Shown: positions 16,464 through 25,136, numbered from the stretch's first letter. The stretch: DNA of 64,000 nt from CAYTRP01 sp964625145 (GCA_964625145.1 CAZVAQ010000002.1:3834-67833); one strand, 5' to 3'. Made by a program: numbers and translations. Notes: generated by a model not told the origin, from the letters alone.

Positions 16464-17003
16464 TTAGTCGCGCCTTGTGCGGCGGATCAGCTCCCCGATC
16501 TCGCGCGAGGCCAAAGCGATATCCTCGTCCGTGTAGGCAGCTGTGAACTCAACCCAGACCTGCCACCACTGCCAACCATCCCAAATGTAAAGCGGACCGG
16601 TGCCCGGCAATATTGGCGTGCCATTGGGCAGTTCGACATTGTCCCCGAGCTGCTCGCGCCAGCGGGGAACCGCTTCGTGGAAGGTCTGGCCAAGGTCCTT
16701 CTCCTCAAGGAAGTCGATTCTCTGCACCCCGTCGGGTGGGGTATACGAATCAGGTCGATAGGCCATGAGGATGGCTGTGTAGCCGTAAGAGCCCACGAAC
16801 AAATCGGCGCTGTCAGTACTCGACCAGTAGATCAGGCTTGGTTTTGCCTGTGGGAAGACTTCTTCGGCGTGGGCGAGCAATGAGTAGCGGTAGAAGAAGT
16901 CATACCGGTTCGCGACGAACCAGAGCGAGGAGCCAATAATCAGGAGACTCAGGACGATGATCGCGGCTGCCAGCCCGATCATGGTTTTCAATCGCTTTGA
17001 CAT
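16464..17003 (-). CDS. Hypothetical membrane-anchored protein
   Basis: A 179-residue protein starting at ATG 17003, preceded by GAGGGAG. An N-terminal transmembrane helix (MIGLAAAIIVLSLLIIGSSLWFV, about residues 8-30) is followed by a soluble domain rich in aromatic residues (YDFFYRYSLLAHAEEVFP, LIYWSSTDSADLFVGSYGY, LYIWDGWQWWQVWVEF). I recognise no family. It has lower GC than its neighbours to the eye, stands alone, and is flanked by direct 38-base repeats and several palindromes, which makes it look like accessory DNA. No function is proposed. Confidence 0.6.
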   Translation of the reverse strand: MSKRLKTMIGLAAAIIVLSLLIIGSSLWFVANRYDFFYRYSLLAHAEEVFPQAKPSLIYWSSTDSADLFVGSYGYTAILMAYRPDSYTPPDGVQRIDFLEEKDLGQTFHEAVPRWREQLGDNVELPNGTPILPGTGPLYIWDGWQWWQVWVEFTAAYTDEDIALASREIGELIRRTRRD

Positions 17004-17096
17004 GTTGGCTCCCTCGGATCCGTTAACTATTTCCACCAGTCTTAAACACCAGCATGAAGGCATTTTACCCAAGCAACTCAAGCGCATCCGTGTTTA

Positions 17097-17134
17097 CCAC
17101 TCCACGACTCGCGGACGAGGGCGTCCGCGCTCCA
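17097..17134. repeat. 38-base direct repeat, right copy
   Basis: Second copy of the repeat at 16348-16385, same orientation, differing at one base near its left end. It carries the same eight-base-pair hairpin (CGCGGACG, AGGG, CGTCCGCG). Confidence 0.8.
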
Positions 17135-17205
17135 CGACGAGTTGGTGAAAGCGCCGGGTTCAGACTTGGAATGTGAGCCAGATTCATCGCCTGCCAAGGA
17201 ACGTG

Positions 17206-17227
17206 GTGCAGGCGTCCTCGCCTGCAC
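17206..17227. repeat. Covarying palindrome, GTGCAGGCG copy
   Basis: Perfect nine-base-pair hairpin GTGCAGGCG / CGCCTGCAC with loop TCCT. Compared with the copy at 16259 it has changed one arm base with the matching change in the other arm (A-T to G-C next to the loop), and the same loop. Confidence 0.7.
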
Positions 17228-17271
17228 GTCATAAGCCTTGGCAAATAGCTGTGGCCTCAAGGACGGGACAT

Positions 17272-17288
17272 GCAGACGAGACGTCTGC
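17272..17288. repeat. Covarying palindrome, GCAGACG copy
   Basis: Perfect seven-base-pair hairpin GCAGACG / CGTCTGC with loop AGA (TCT on the opposite strand). A degenerate copy is at 16427-16440. Confidence 0.65.
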
Positions 17289-17373
17289 ACCACACTCAGG
17301 GGATCACCCGCGCGTCAACTGTCCTGGCTGAAGGAGATGTCCCGCCCCAACCTCAATGGTCCATCCCTCAAAA

Positions 17374-17458
17374 TGGTGCGGGCGGGGAGAGTCGAACTCC
17401 CAAGGGTTGCCCCGCTGGAACCTAAATCCAGTGCGTCTGCCAGTTCCGCCACGCCCGC
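17374..17458 (-). tRNA. tRNA-Leu (anticodon UAG)
   Basis: Read on the minus strand the gene runs from 17458 (5') to 17374 (3'). The acceptor pairs GCGGGCG (17458-17452) with CGCCCGC (17384-17378); the discriminator A is at 17377 and CCA is encoded at 17376-17374. The anticodon arm CTGGA-TTTAGGT-TCCAG gives anticodon TAG. A short variable arm hairpin follows, and the T arm is GGGAG-TTCGACT-CTCCC. The long variable arm and D-loop GGCAGACGC are typical of class II tRNA-Leu. Confidence 0.95.
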
Positions 17459-17637
17459 AATTCACACCGCGCAGGCCTCTCCGCAGGGCCCCGGTGTGTC
17501 AACCGCAACGGCGCCTTTGCCTTGCGGGCAGGCGGTTGCGGCTTGACGCTTGGGCCCACGGAGCCGATTTCTGGTTCGCGTGATGCAGCACATCCCCCAG
17601 TTTGCACCTCTGCACACGCTTGAAAGGTGAATCGCGC

Positions 17638-18876
17638 ATGTCTGGAGCCCCGTTCAGCTTACTTCCCCGGTCGCTTGCCGGCCGGATGGCGTCCGCGGGA
17701 TTGGCGATGGGGGGCTGCCTCGCGCTGATGGCGGTTTCGGGATGCGGCGGCAAGTCCACCGTCAGCATCCCCACCACCGCGGACATGCCCTTCATCGGCA
17801 CCCGGGACCGCGTGCCGCGCCCGGCCAGCGAGATTACCCAATCGCTCTTCCTCCCCAGCGGCGATCGTCGCTCCAGCGTGCTGGAGCTGCAAAGCACCTG
17901 CCCCGGCGAGGTCTATCCCGCCAACCCCTTCGAGTTCCGTATCCGCGCCATCAACCTTTCGGGGAGCACCACCCTCCGCGACGTGGTCGTGCTCCAGGAG
18001 CTGCCGCCTTACGTCACGCTCTCATCCACCACCCCCACAGCCGTCAGCGATGACCGCCCCGCCAGCGTCGCGGGCAATGTGGTCTTTGGCTACCACCTTG
18101 GCGAGATTCCCCCGGGAGAATCGCGCGAAGTCACCGGCCGCGCCGTCTCCCCCGACAGCGGCGTCGTCGGCTTCCGGCTTTCCGGCGAATACAGCTCCGT
18201 CATGGATTGGCAGGCGCCGGTTGTCGAGCCGCGGGTGACAGTCTCCAAGACCTCGTCCAGCGAAGTGCTCTCCTGCGAACCCATCGAGTACACGGTGACC
18301 ATCAAGAACGTCGGTTCGGGCATCGCCCGCCGGTTGACCATCACCGAGCAGCTTCCCAATGGGCTTACCTCCAATGGCATTGAAGCCTTCGAGGAACTCG
18401 TCGGCGATTTGGCGCCGGGGGAGGAACGCGTTGTCAAGTACACGGCCGAGGCCGAACGCCCCGGCGTCTTTGAGTCCTTTGTCATGCTGCACGGCAACGG
18501 CATCGAGGTGGAATCCAACCGCGTGACCACCACGGTTGTGCGGCCGGTGCTGGCCCTGTCGCGCACTCCGCTGCCGGAGCTCGCCGAAGGGCAGGAAGCC
18601 ACCTACACCATCACCGTCGCCAACGAAGGAAATGGCATCGCCCGTGATCTGCTTGTCGAGGAGACGCTCCCCACCGGCACCTCTTTCCGTGCTGCCACCA
18701 GCGGGGGAGTGCTCGATGGCGACAAGGTGCGCTGGAGCAGCTTGGAGCTGGCCGTTGGGGCGACGCAGCAGTTCGAGATCACGGTGGCGCGTCGCGGCGA
18801 CGCCGCGGTCACGTTGCGAGGCCTGCGCGCCACGGCAGACTGCGCGGAAGACGCGATCCTGGGGATCGGACAGTAA
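17638..18876 (+). CDS. Lipoprotein with DUF11/CARDB-like repeats
   Basis: 412 residues from ATG 17638 (AAAGGTGA upstream). The N-terminus has a lipoprotein signal ending LALMAVSGCGG, so it is probably lipid-anchored after cleavage before that cysteine. Three similar ~110-residue beta-sandwich units follow: LELQSTCPGEVYPANPFEFRI..., VTVSKTSSSEVLSCEPIEYTVTIKNVGSGIARRLTITEQLPNGL, and LALSRTPLPELAEGQEATYTITVANEGNGIARDLLVEETLPTG. The 'tyTitVtNtGtgtatnvvvtdtLP' pattern is that of DUF11, found in surface and cell-envelope proteins such as chlamydial OmcB. It probably acts as a structural or adhesive envelope protein. It is followed 30 bases later by an epimerase gene. Confidence 0.8.
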   Translation: MSGAPFSLLPRSLAGRMASAGLAMGGCLALMAVSGCGGKSTVSIPTTADMPFIGTRDRVPRPASEITQSLFLPSGDRRSSVLELQSTCPGEVYPANPFEFRIRAINLSGSTTLRDVVVLQELPPYVTLSSTTPTAVSDDRPASVAGNVVFGYHLGEIPPGESREVTGRAVSPDSGVVGFRLSGEYSSVMDWQAPVVEPRVTVSKTSSSEVLSCEPIEYTVTIKNVGSGIARRLTITEQLPNGLTSNGIEAFEELVGDLAPGEERVVKYTAEAERPGVFESFVMLHGNGIEVESNRVTTTVVRPVLALSRTPLPELAEGQEATYTITVANEGNGIARDLLVEETLPTGTSFRAATSGGVLDGDKVRWSSLELAVGATQQFEITVARRGDAAVTLRGLRATADCAEDAILGIGQ

Positions 18877-18906
18877 ATCGAAAACCCAACCGGGAGCCAG
18901 CGGCGG

Positions 18907-19887
18907 ATGATCGCCTTCGTCACCGGCGGAACCGGCTTTGTCGGCGGCCACCTTTGCGAGCGATTGCGCGCGGAGGGATGGACCGTTCGCGCGTTGGTTC
19001 GCGATCGAAGTCGCAGCCAGCACCTTGCCAAATGCGGCTGTCGCCTTGTACCCGGTGATTTGTTCAGCCGCGAGGCGATCTCTCGTGCAGTACGCCGTGC
19101 CGATCTCATCATCCACTTGGCGGGCCTGACCAAGACTCCCAAGCTGGAAGACTTTCAAACCGTCAACGCCGGGGGCACCGCCTCACTGGTACAGGCGGCG
19201 CTTGATGCGGGATTCAAGGGCCGGTTCATCCACGTCAGCAGCCAGGCCGCCGTGGGTCCGGCCGTCGACGGTCGCCCCCGTAACGAATGCGATTCCCCCG
19301 CGCCGGTGAGTGAATACGGCCGCAGCAAACTGCGCGGAGAGGAGATAGTGCGCAACCTGGGCGCACGCTTCAAAGCCACCATCCTGCGCCCCGGCGCCAT
19401 CTATGGCCCGCGGGAGCACGACATCTACGAGCAGATTCGCGCCGTTCGGCGCACGGGTCTTGCCATTATTCCCGGCAAACCATTCGACATCCAACTCACC
19501 CATGTCGACGATGTCGTGGAGGCGATCATCCTCGCCGCCGCCAACGCGAAAACCGCGGGAAGGGAATACATGCTCACGGACCCCACCATCTGGAGCTCGC
19601 AACAGGTTGCCGAGACCATGGGCTCCGCGTTGGGATGCCGTGTCCGGTCCGTGTGCGTTCCCATGCCTTTCGCCTGGACGGTTGCCAGTTGCAACGACGC
19701 CCTTTCCAAGATCAGAGGCCGCGCCGTCTCTGCCCTGACCCGCGACAAGGTGCGCGAACTCTCCCGCGCCCCCTGGCTTGCCGACAGCTCGCGTCTAGCC
19801 CGTGATGCCAACTGGCGCCCACGGTGGGACCTACCATCAGGACTATCCAGCACCATCGAATGGTATCGCGACAACGGCTGGCTCTAA
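18907..19887 (+). CDS. NAD(P)-dependent epimerase/dehydratase (extended SDR)
   Basis: 326 residues. The nucleotide-binding motif is MIAFVTGGTGFVGGHLCERL at the start, the catalytic Tyr-Lys pair is in SEYGRSKLRGEE (YxxxK), and LRPGAIYGPREHD follows. Extended SDRs of this type act on nucleotide sugars or as 3-beta-hydroxysteroid-like/dihydroflavonol reductases; the substrate is not determinable. A glycosyltransferase gene starts 73 bases downstream, so a role in surface-sugar synthesis is plausible. Confidence 0.85.
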   Translation: MIAFVTGGTGFVGGHLCERLRAEGWTVRALVRDRSRSQHLAKCGCRLVPGDLFSREAISRAVRRADLIIHLAGLTKTPKLEDFQTVNAGGTASLVQAALDAGFKGRFIHVSSQAAVGPAVDGRPRNECDSPAPVSEYGRSKLRGEEIVRNLGARFKATILRPGAIYGPREHDIYEQIRAVRRTGLAIIPGKPFDIQLTHVDDVVEAIILAAANAKTAGREYMLTDPTIWSSQQVAETMGSALGCRVRSVCVPMPFAWTVASCNDALSKIRGRAVSALTRDKVRELSRAPWLADSSRLARDANWRPRWDLPSGLSSTIEWYRDNGWL

Positions 19888-19904
19888 GTTCCAAGAGAAA
19901 GTCT

Positions 19905-19958
19905 CAACCACCCTTCACCCTTCATCCTTCAGCCTTTCCTTTTCACCCTTCACTCTTC
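19905..19958. repeat. Polypyrimidine intergenic tract with CCCTTCA(C/T) motifs
   Basis: A pyrimidine-rich stretch in which CCCTTCAC or CCCTTCAT recurs three times (around 19916, 19920 and 19946). A related tract in the opposite orientation follows the glycosidase at 52862-52930. It lies just before the glycosyltransferase start. No known element name. Confidence 0.4.
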
Positions 19959-19960
19959 CG

Positions 19961-21097
19961 ATGCGCATCCTCCTCGACGCCAGATTCATGGACGCAACTT
20001 GGGCCGCTCCCTCGGCCTATGCGCGCCAGTTGGTCGAGCATCTCTCGCGCGTGGACGACAAGAACGAGTACCTGGTCGTCGTCCGTCCGAGCCAGAAGGA
20101 CCGGCTCCCCGTTGGCCCAAACTTCGAGGTCGTCTCCTACCGACCACATCCACTCAGCGTCCGCTCGTTGATGGGCTTCCATCAATTGCTCGATGACATC
20201 GAACCGGATCTTGTTCATTTCCTCTCGCCGGTGGTCCCATTCTTCTATCGTGGTCCGACCATGGTGACGGTCCATGACTTGAGGCCGTTGACAAAGCTGG
20301 ATGAATCCGCGCGCAGTTCACGCCTGGCCACCATGGCGCGTGCCATGTTCGCCCGCATGGTGTATCCCACGGCGTTCCGGCGCTCCCTCTGGATATTGTG
20401 CAGCAGCTACACCGTGCGCCACGAACTGCTGCGGATTTTTCCACATCTGGCGGCCAAGCTGATCACCGTCCTGCCAGGTCTTCCCGCAGAGGCCTTCGAA
20501 CCCGTCCCCGACGCGAGCATCGAGGCCATCCGTGCCAAGTGCGAAATCCGCACGGATTACATCTTCGCCAGCGTCCCCGGCCACGCGGCGCGATCGTTGG
20601 CCCCGTTGGTTCGCGCATTCGCCCTGGCCGTGTCGCGCGATCCGGAGGCGCTGCAGGGCGTCCACCTTGTGATGTCCGCCGGCAAGGACGGCACCATGCG
20701 CGAGGTCCGCCGAGCGATCTCCCAGAGCCGCATCGGAGATCGAATCCTGATGCTCGAGGGATTGGAACGCGAGGAAGAACGCGCACTCATAGCCGGCGCC
20801 CGTGCCTTCGCCTTCCCCGCGCGGCACGAAGGGGCCGGCATGACGGTGCTGGGAGCCATGGCCTTGGGTGTTCCCGTTGTGGCCTCGCACGATGGCGCCC
20901 TGCCGGAGGTGTGCTCGCAAGGCGGTCTCTACGCCGATCCCGATGATACCGCCGGTTACGCGACGATCCTGCAGCAAGTCCTGAAGGACGATGACCTGCG
21001 CCAACGCCTCTCGCAAAACGGCCGGGACATGGCACGCCAACGCGACTGGATCGAATCCGCCCGCCTCGTGCGCGAGATCTACCAGGACCTTTTTTGA
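19961..21097 (+). CDS. Family 1-like (GT-B) glycosyltransferase
   Basis: 378 residues from ATG 19961, where MRILLDARFMDATWAAPSAYARQLVEHL is the usual GT4 opening. The acceptor half includes TMVTVHDLRPLTKLDE; the donor half has SVPGHAARSLAPLVRAFAL, then FPARHEGAGMTVLGAMALGVPVVASHDGALPEVC, the E-x7-E-like donor-sugar site of retaining GT-B enzymes. An upstream in-frame extension to 19802 overlaps the epimerase gene and is unlikely. It probably adds a sugar to an envelope polysaccharide; donor and acceptor are unknown. Confidence 0.87.
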   Translation: MRILLDARFMDATWAAPSAYARQLVEHLSRVDDKNEYLVVVRPSQKDRLPVGPNFEVVSYRPHPLSVRSLMGFHQLLDDIEPDLVHFLSPVVPFFYRGPTMVTVHDLRPLTKLDESARSSRLATMARAMFARMVYPTAFRRSLWILCSSYTVRHELLRIFPHLAAKLITVLPGLPAEAFEPVPDASIEAIRAKCEIRTDYIFASVPGHAARSLAPLVRAFALAVSRDPEALQGVHLVMSAGKDGTMREVRRAISQSRIGDRILMLEGLEREEERALIAGARAFAFPARHEGAGMTVLGAMALGVPVVASHDGALPEVCSQGGLYADPDDTAGYATILQQVLKDDDLRQRLSQNGRDMARQRDWIESARLVREIYQDLF

Positions 21098-21184
21098 TCC
21101 CCCGCGCTTCACGACACACAAGAGGCTCGACACTTCCCTGACTACCGGTTACTCCGTGACGCATGCGTGAGGAGTCTTGGATTT

Positions 21185-22852
21185 ATGCCATGCCTTGTGA
21201 TTCAATCGGACCGTGCCGATCGGCGCGTTATTCCCCTCGACGGTGAGCCGCTCGTGCTCGGCCGCTCGCCACAAGCGGACATCATCATCGATGACAACCG
21301 CGCATCGCGCCGCCATGCCCGTATTCATCATCACGAGGGGATCTACCTCATCGAGGATCTCAACAGCCGCAATGGCACGTTGGTGAATGGAGTGCGCATC
21401 GACGTCCCGCGACAACTTCATCCCGGGGACGAGATCGTCATCGGCGGATTGAATGCCGTCTTCGATCCCCATCAGGCCACCGCCGTGGCCATGGTTCCGG
21501 GCGGGGATTCGCAACGGCTGCGTGAATCCAGCAGCAGCAACGTGCCCCTTGGCGACGAGGGGACCCTGCTGCGATTCAGCCCCGGGCAATCATCCCGCCT
21601 TGGCAGGCGCGATCCCCTGGTGCGCCTCCAGATCATCTATCACTTCGCCGACCGCATGCGGCGGTGCTTCGGCATGGATGAGCTGCTGGTGTGCATCCTT
21701 GATGCCTTGTTCGAGGTCCTCGCTCCCGATCGCGCGGTGGTTCTGCTTCGCGATCCGCGCACGGGGAACATGACATCGGCCGCTTCTCGCCAACGTGACA
21801 GCCATGGAGAAAAACGCATCCCCGTCAGCACCTCCATCATTTCACAGGCAATCGCGTCCCGGTCACCGGTGATCGCGCGCGATGCCATCAGCGACCAACG
21901 GTTCGAAGCCTCGCAGAGCATCGTCGCCTCGCGCATCGGCACGGCGGTGTGCATGCCCATGATTGCCGGCGATGAGTTGTGCGGGCTCCTGTACCTGGAC
22001 TTTCTGGTCCGGCTGCATCCGTTGGAGGATGCCGATCTTGATCTGTTGGCCGGACTCGCCAACCAATCGGCCATGGCGATTGGCAATGCGCTGCATCATG
22101 CCGAGGAAGTCGAACGCCGCGAACTGGAGATGCAACTGGGCGTCGCAAGACGCGTCCACGACCGGCTCTTGAGCCACACCGAATGCGACAGCGATGGCGT
22201 GCGCGTTCGGTCGCTGAATCGCCCCTCAAAGCAAGTGGGCGGCGATTACCTCGGCGTCCTCATCCGGCCGGAGGGTGTCGTGCTTGCCGTGGCCGATGGC
22301 ACCGGCCATGGCATCGGCGCGGCGCTGCTGATGAGTACCGCGCGCGCGTACCTGCTCGCGCTCCTGGCGGACGGCACCTGCCAATTGCCCGAGGTCGTCT
22401 CGCGTCTGAACCGCCTCGTGTGCGAGGATGTCGATCCCGGCCTGTTTGTCTCGCTCGGGTTGATCTCCATCGATCGGCAGCACCGATGCCTGTCCGGGGT
22501 CTGTGCAGGCCACGAACCTCCCCTTCTCTATCGCGCCGCGGAGAATCGATTCATTGAGCTTCCCACCGGCGGCACAGTTCTGGGTCTGGATCCCTTTGGC
22601 AGCTATGACGCGTTGACGCCCGTGCCTCTGCTCCCCGGCGACCGGATCCTCCTCTTTACCGATGGCATCGTCGAGCAACTGAACAACCGCGAGGAGGAGT
22701 TCGGCTTTGCCCGCCTGCGCCAGGCTATCGTCGAGGCGGGGGAGGGGCCTGCCGAGGAGTTGCTCGCCACCGTCCTGGGCCGGGTGGATGCCTGGCGTGG
22801 CGAGGTGGAACAAGGGGATGACTACTCCCTCATGGCCGTTGAGATTCGCTGA
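21185..22852 (+). CDS. FHA-GAF-PP2C (RsbU/SpoIIE-type) serine phosphatase
   Basis: About 555 residues from ATG 21185, with GAGGAG nine bases upstream; GTG 21167 is the alternative. An FHA domain (residues ~5-95: LVLGRSPQADIIIDDNRASRRHARI, LIEDLNSRNGTLVNG) should bind phosphothreonine peptides. A GAF domain follows (~150-310: DELLVCILDALFEVLAPDRAVVLLRD, MIAGDELCGLLYLDF). The C-terminal PP2C-like phosphatase (~330-555) has QVGGDYLGVLIRPEGVVLAVADGTGHGIGAALLMS with the metal aspartates, and DRILLFTDGIVEQ and EQGDDYSLMAVEI. Such proteins dephosphorylate anti-anti-sigma factors in partner-switching. A weak hairpin with ACGCATGCGT (21159-21168) could cover the ribosome binding site. Confidence 0.9.
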   Translation: MPCLVIQSDRADRRVIPLDGEPLVLGRSPQADIIIDDNRASRRHARIHHHEGIYLIEDLNSRNGTLVNGVRIDVPRQLHPGDEIVIGGLNAVFDPHQATAVAMVPGGDSQRLRESSSSNVPLGDEGTLLRFSPGQSSRLGRRDPLVRLQIIYHFADRMRRCFGMDELLVCILDALFEVLAPDRAVVLLRDPRTGNMTSAASRQRDSHGEKRIPVSTSIISQAIASRSPVIARDAISDQRFEASQSIVASRIGTAVCMPMIAGDELCGLLYLDFLVRLHPLEDADLDLLAGLANQSAMAIGNALHHAEEVERRELEMQLGVARRVHDRLLSHTECDSDGVRVRSLNRPSKQVGGDYLGVLIRPEGVVLAVADGTGHGIGAALLMSTARAYLLALLADGTCQLPEVVSRLNRLVCEDVDPGLFVSLGLISIDRQHRCLSGVCAGHEPPLLYRAAENRFIELPTGGTVLGLDPFGSYDALTPVPLLPGDRILLFTDGIVEQLNNREEEFGFARLRQAIVEAGEGPAEELLATVLGRVDAWRGEVEQGDDYSLMAVEIR

Positions 22853-22946
22853 CTTGGCGCCAGCCGGAACACAGCCTTGACCCGGCTTGTCTATCGGTGG
22901 GGAGTTTGCCCTTGAGGGTCCGAGATTCCTGCGAAATGGGACATCC

Positions 22947-23813
22947 ATGAACCAAGTTCTAAAGCGACTTTCCCTCCTGCTCCTGATGGTGACGATGATG
23001 ACCGGCTGTGCCGCGTGGCGCGCCACGGAGAAGGGCATGAGTCGTCTGGTCTTCAGCCCCTCCATGGAAACCTCGCTGGGCAGTGAATACGCCCAGCAGA
23101 TCGAGAGCGACATCGAGCTGATCGAGGACCCGATGGTGGTCGCCTGGGTTCAGGACTTGGGCGAGCGCCTGGTGGCCGAATCTCCCGAGGCGCCGGTGGA
23201 GTTCACCTTCCATGTAACCACTGACAGGGCGGTCAACGCCTTTGCCATCCCCGGCGGATTCTGCTATGTGAACCTGGGGCTCATCCTGTATGCGGACAAC
23301 GAAGCACAGGTCGCCGCCGTGCTCGGACACGAGGTCAACCACGTCACCCAGCGACACGGCCTGCTGCGCATCCAACGCGCCATGGGGATCGGCATTGTCA
23401 CGTCCGCCGCGGCCATCCTCATCGAGGACGACACGGCACGCGCCGCCACTGTTGCTGGCGGGGCTGGTGCCGGTTTCCTGGCCAACCAACGTTGGAGTCG
23501 CGACGACGAACGCGAGTCGGACCGCCTCGGCGTCGAGGCCATGTACCATGCCGGCTGGGATCCGCGCGAAGGAGCCAAGTTCTTCCAAAAGCTCAACGAC
23601 CTGCAGGGCGGTGGCGCACCCGGTGCCATCGAGCGCATCCTGTCCACCCACCCCGTGTCGGCGGATCGCGTGAAGAACATCGAGAAGCAGATTGCCTCTT
23701 ACGACTTGAACGCATGGCCACTTACGGTCAACACCCCGCGCTTCGAGGCGGTGAAGGAAAGCCTTCGCCAGAAGTACGGCGACCTGGACCTGAGCAACGG
23801 GAACACTGAATAA
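22947..23813 (+). CDS. M48-family metallopeptidase, lipoprotein
   Basis: 288 residues from ATG 22947 (MNQVLKRLSLLLLMVTMMTGCAAW), with a lipobox MTGC placing it in the cell envelope. The zinc site is HEVNHVTQRHG (HExxH) and the third ligand region is RDDERESDRLGVEAMYHAGWDP. It resembles BepA/LoiP/YcaL-type periplasmic M48 peptidases, which degrade or assist misassembled outer-membrane proteins such as LptD. There is no TPR extension. It ends before a bidirectional terminator. Confidence 0.88.
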   Translation: MNQVLKRLSLLLLMVTMMTGCAAWRATEKGMSRLVFSPSMETSLGSEYAQQIESDIELIEDPMVVAWVQDLGERLVAESPEAPVEFTFHVTTDRAVNAFAIPGGFCYVNLGLILYADNEAQVAAVLGHEVNHVTQRHGLLRIQRAMGIGIVTSAAAILIEDDTARAATVAGGAGAGFLANQRWSRDDERESDRLGVEAMYHAGWDPREGAKFFQKLNDLQGGGAPGAIERILSTHPVSADRVKNIEKQIASYDLNAWPLTVNTPRFEAVKESLRQKYGDLDLSNGNTE

Positions 23814-23852
23814 GCTGCTACCCTTCGATCAATTCAAGTCTCCACAAACAAC

Positions 23853-23881
23853 AACGGCCCCGCATTCTCGCGGGGCCGTTT
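23853..23881. terminator. Bidirectional rho-independent terminator
   Basis: Eleven-base-pair perfect stem AACGGCCCCGC (23853-23863) and GCGGGGCCGTT (23870-23880) with loop ATTCTC. T residues follow on the plus strand, and TT sits opposite the left arm on the minus strand. It lies between converging genes (M48 on +, OB-fold protein on -) and can serve both. Confidence 0.85.
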
Positions 23882-23907
23882 GAATTGTGCGGGGTGCACC
23901 GCGCCTT

Positions 23908-25035
23908 TCACGGCGTTGCCGCCGACAATTGCCCGGGCTGCTCGACTCGGATCTGAATTTTCTCACGATGCTCGCTCACCTCGCCGCTGACGCGAACGCG
24001 GGCGTTCTGGCGAATGAGATCCTGGTTCAACTGCGGCTTCAAGTCGTCCCAGAACACGACCTCGACCGCGCCGGAGGAATCCTCCACGCGCAGGATGTTC
24101 GGGGCACGGTCCGACCACGGTGCGGTCACCTCTGCCACCTGTCCCTCGATGATCACCTTCTGCCCGACCTTTTCACCAAGTGTTGCGATCGGCACGCGTC
24201 CAGACGGAGGCGCAGCCACCACCGGTGCCGCGGCCGCTTCGTCGCCCGTGATGACGCGGATGTCGCGCGGGTCGCGAATGCGAAGTTGTTTCCGGTCGCG
24301 ATAGCGGCCCGCCGTACCCTGAATCTCCAGCCGGGTGCCGGGGCGCAGCGCACGCTGGTCCACGTCCGGCGCAATGTCCCAGTAGACCACATCGATATCG
24401 CCGGTACCGTCGGAAAACTTGATCACGTGGGGAGCGCGTTCGCTGCTCGGCAGTTGATAGGCGACGACCTGCCCGATGACGCGTGCGGGCTTCTCCAGAT
24501 GATCGTCGAAATCCTTGATCACCACTCGTGGCGCATTGAAGCGAATCGACTCCAGCGCTTCAACCGACTCGATGACTACTGGCAATGTGGATGCCTCGGT
24601 GTCCGACGAGTAGAACCGGATGGCGCCGCCCTTTGACACGCGCATCTCCATCAACCCACGCCATTCCCCCACGGGCCCGCGCGCGTAAACCCACATGCCC
24701 GCCTTGGGCTTGCCGAGTTGCTTCTCAATGGCCTCCGCCACGTCGGGATAATAGATGATGGAAAGCTGCGGATCGCGGCGGATGATCATCCGGTTGGGCA
24801 TTCGCGGGTGCGTGGAAGGTTGCACTTCAAGGATCCTGCCTCGAACGGCCTGCGTGGTTCCGATCATTTCCTTGCTGACCAGTCGCGCATCGATGGCGTT
24901 GGCCAGTGGATCACTCACCTCCTCCGCGGCGGCGGCTCTTGCCTCGGAAGCCGGAGCCACTGCCGTTTGTTGGGACAATGCTCCAACGGGCAAGCCAATC
25001 AGGATGCCCACAAGCCAGGCGTTCAGGTGTCGCAT
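23908..25035 (-). CDS. Exported protein with OB-fold-like domains
   Basis: 375 residues from ATG 25035 (GGAGAAG upstream). The signal peptide is MRHLNAWLVGILIGLPVGALSQQTAVA. Three units follow with a nucleic-acid-binding OB-fold-like pattern: VVIKDFDDHLEKPARVIGQVVAYQ...VIKFSDGTGDIDVVYWDI...RLEIQGTAGRYRDRKQLRI; VIIEGQVAEVTAPWS...ILRVEDSSGAVEVVFWDDL...RVRVSGEVSEHREKIQIRV; and a shorter N-terminal one (VRGRILEVQPSTHPRM). The two complete units resemble tRNA-anticodon/RecG-like OB folds, unusual for an exported protein. It converges with the M48 gene. The function is unknown. Confidence 0.65.
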   Translation of the reverse strand: MRHLNAWLVGILIGLPVGALSQQTAVAPASEARAAAAEEVSDPLANAIDARLVSKEMIGTTQAVRGRILEVQPSTHPRMPNRMIIRRDPQLSIIYYPDVAEAIEKQLGKPKAGMWVYARGPVGEWRGLMEMRVSKGGAIRFYSSDTEASTLPVVIESVEALESIRFNAPRVVIKDFDDHLEKPARVIGQVVAYQLPSSERAPHVIKFSDGTGDIDVVYWDIAPDVDQRALRPGTRLEIQGTAGRYRDRKQLRIRDPRDIRVITGDEAAAAPVVAAPPSGRVPIATLGEKVGQKVIIEGQVAEVTAPWSDRAPNILRVEDSSGAVEVVFWDDLKPQLNQDLIRQNARVRVSGEVSEHREKIQIRVEQPGQLSAATP

Positions 25036-25136
25036 GGGACTTCTCCGGTCAGCGTGAATGGTTTCTGGAACCTGTCCAAGGCGATTGCCATGGGCAACGT
25101 GAATGAGCACCCGTAGCGGCAGTTACCCTTGATTCT

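Noticed and set aside
16259..17288. CRISPR array
   Set aside because: The repeats are few, differ from each other and have no regular spacers; they behave as palindromes.
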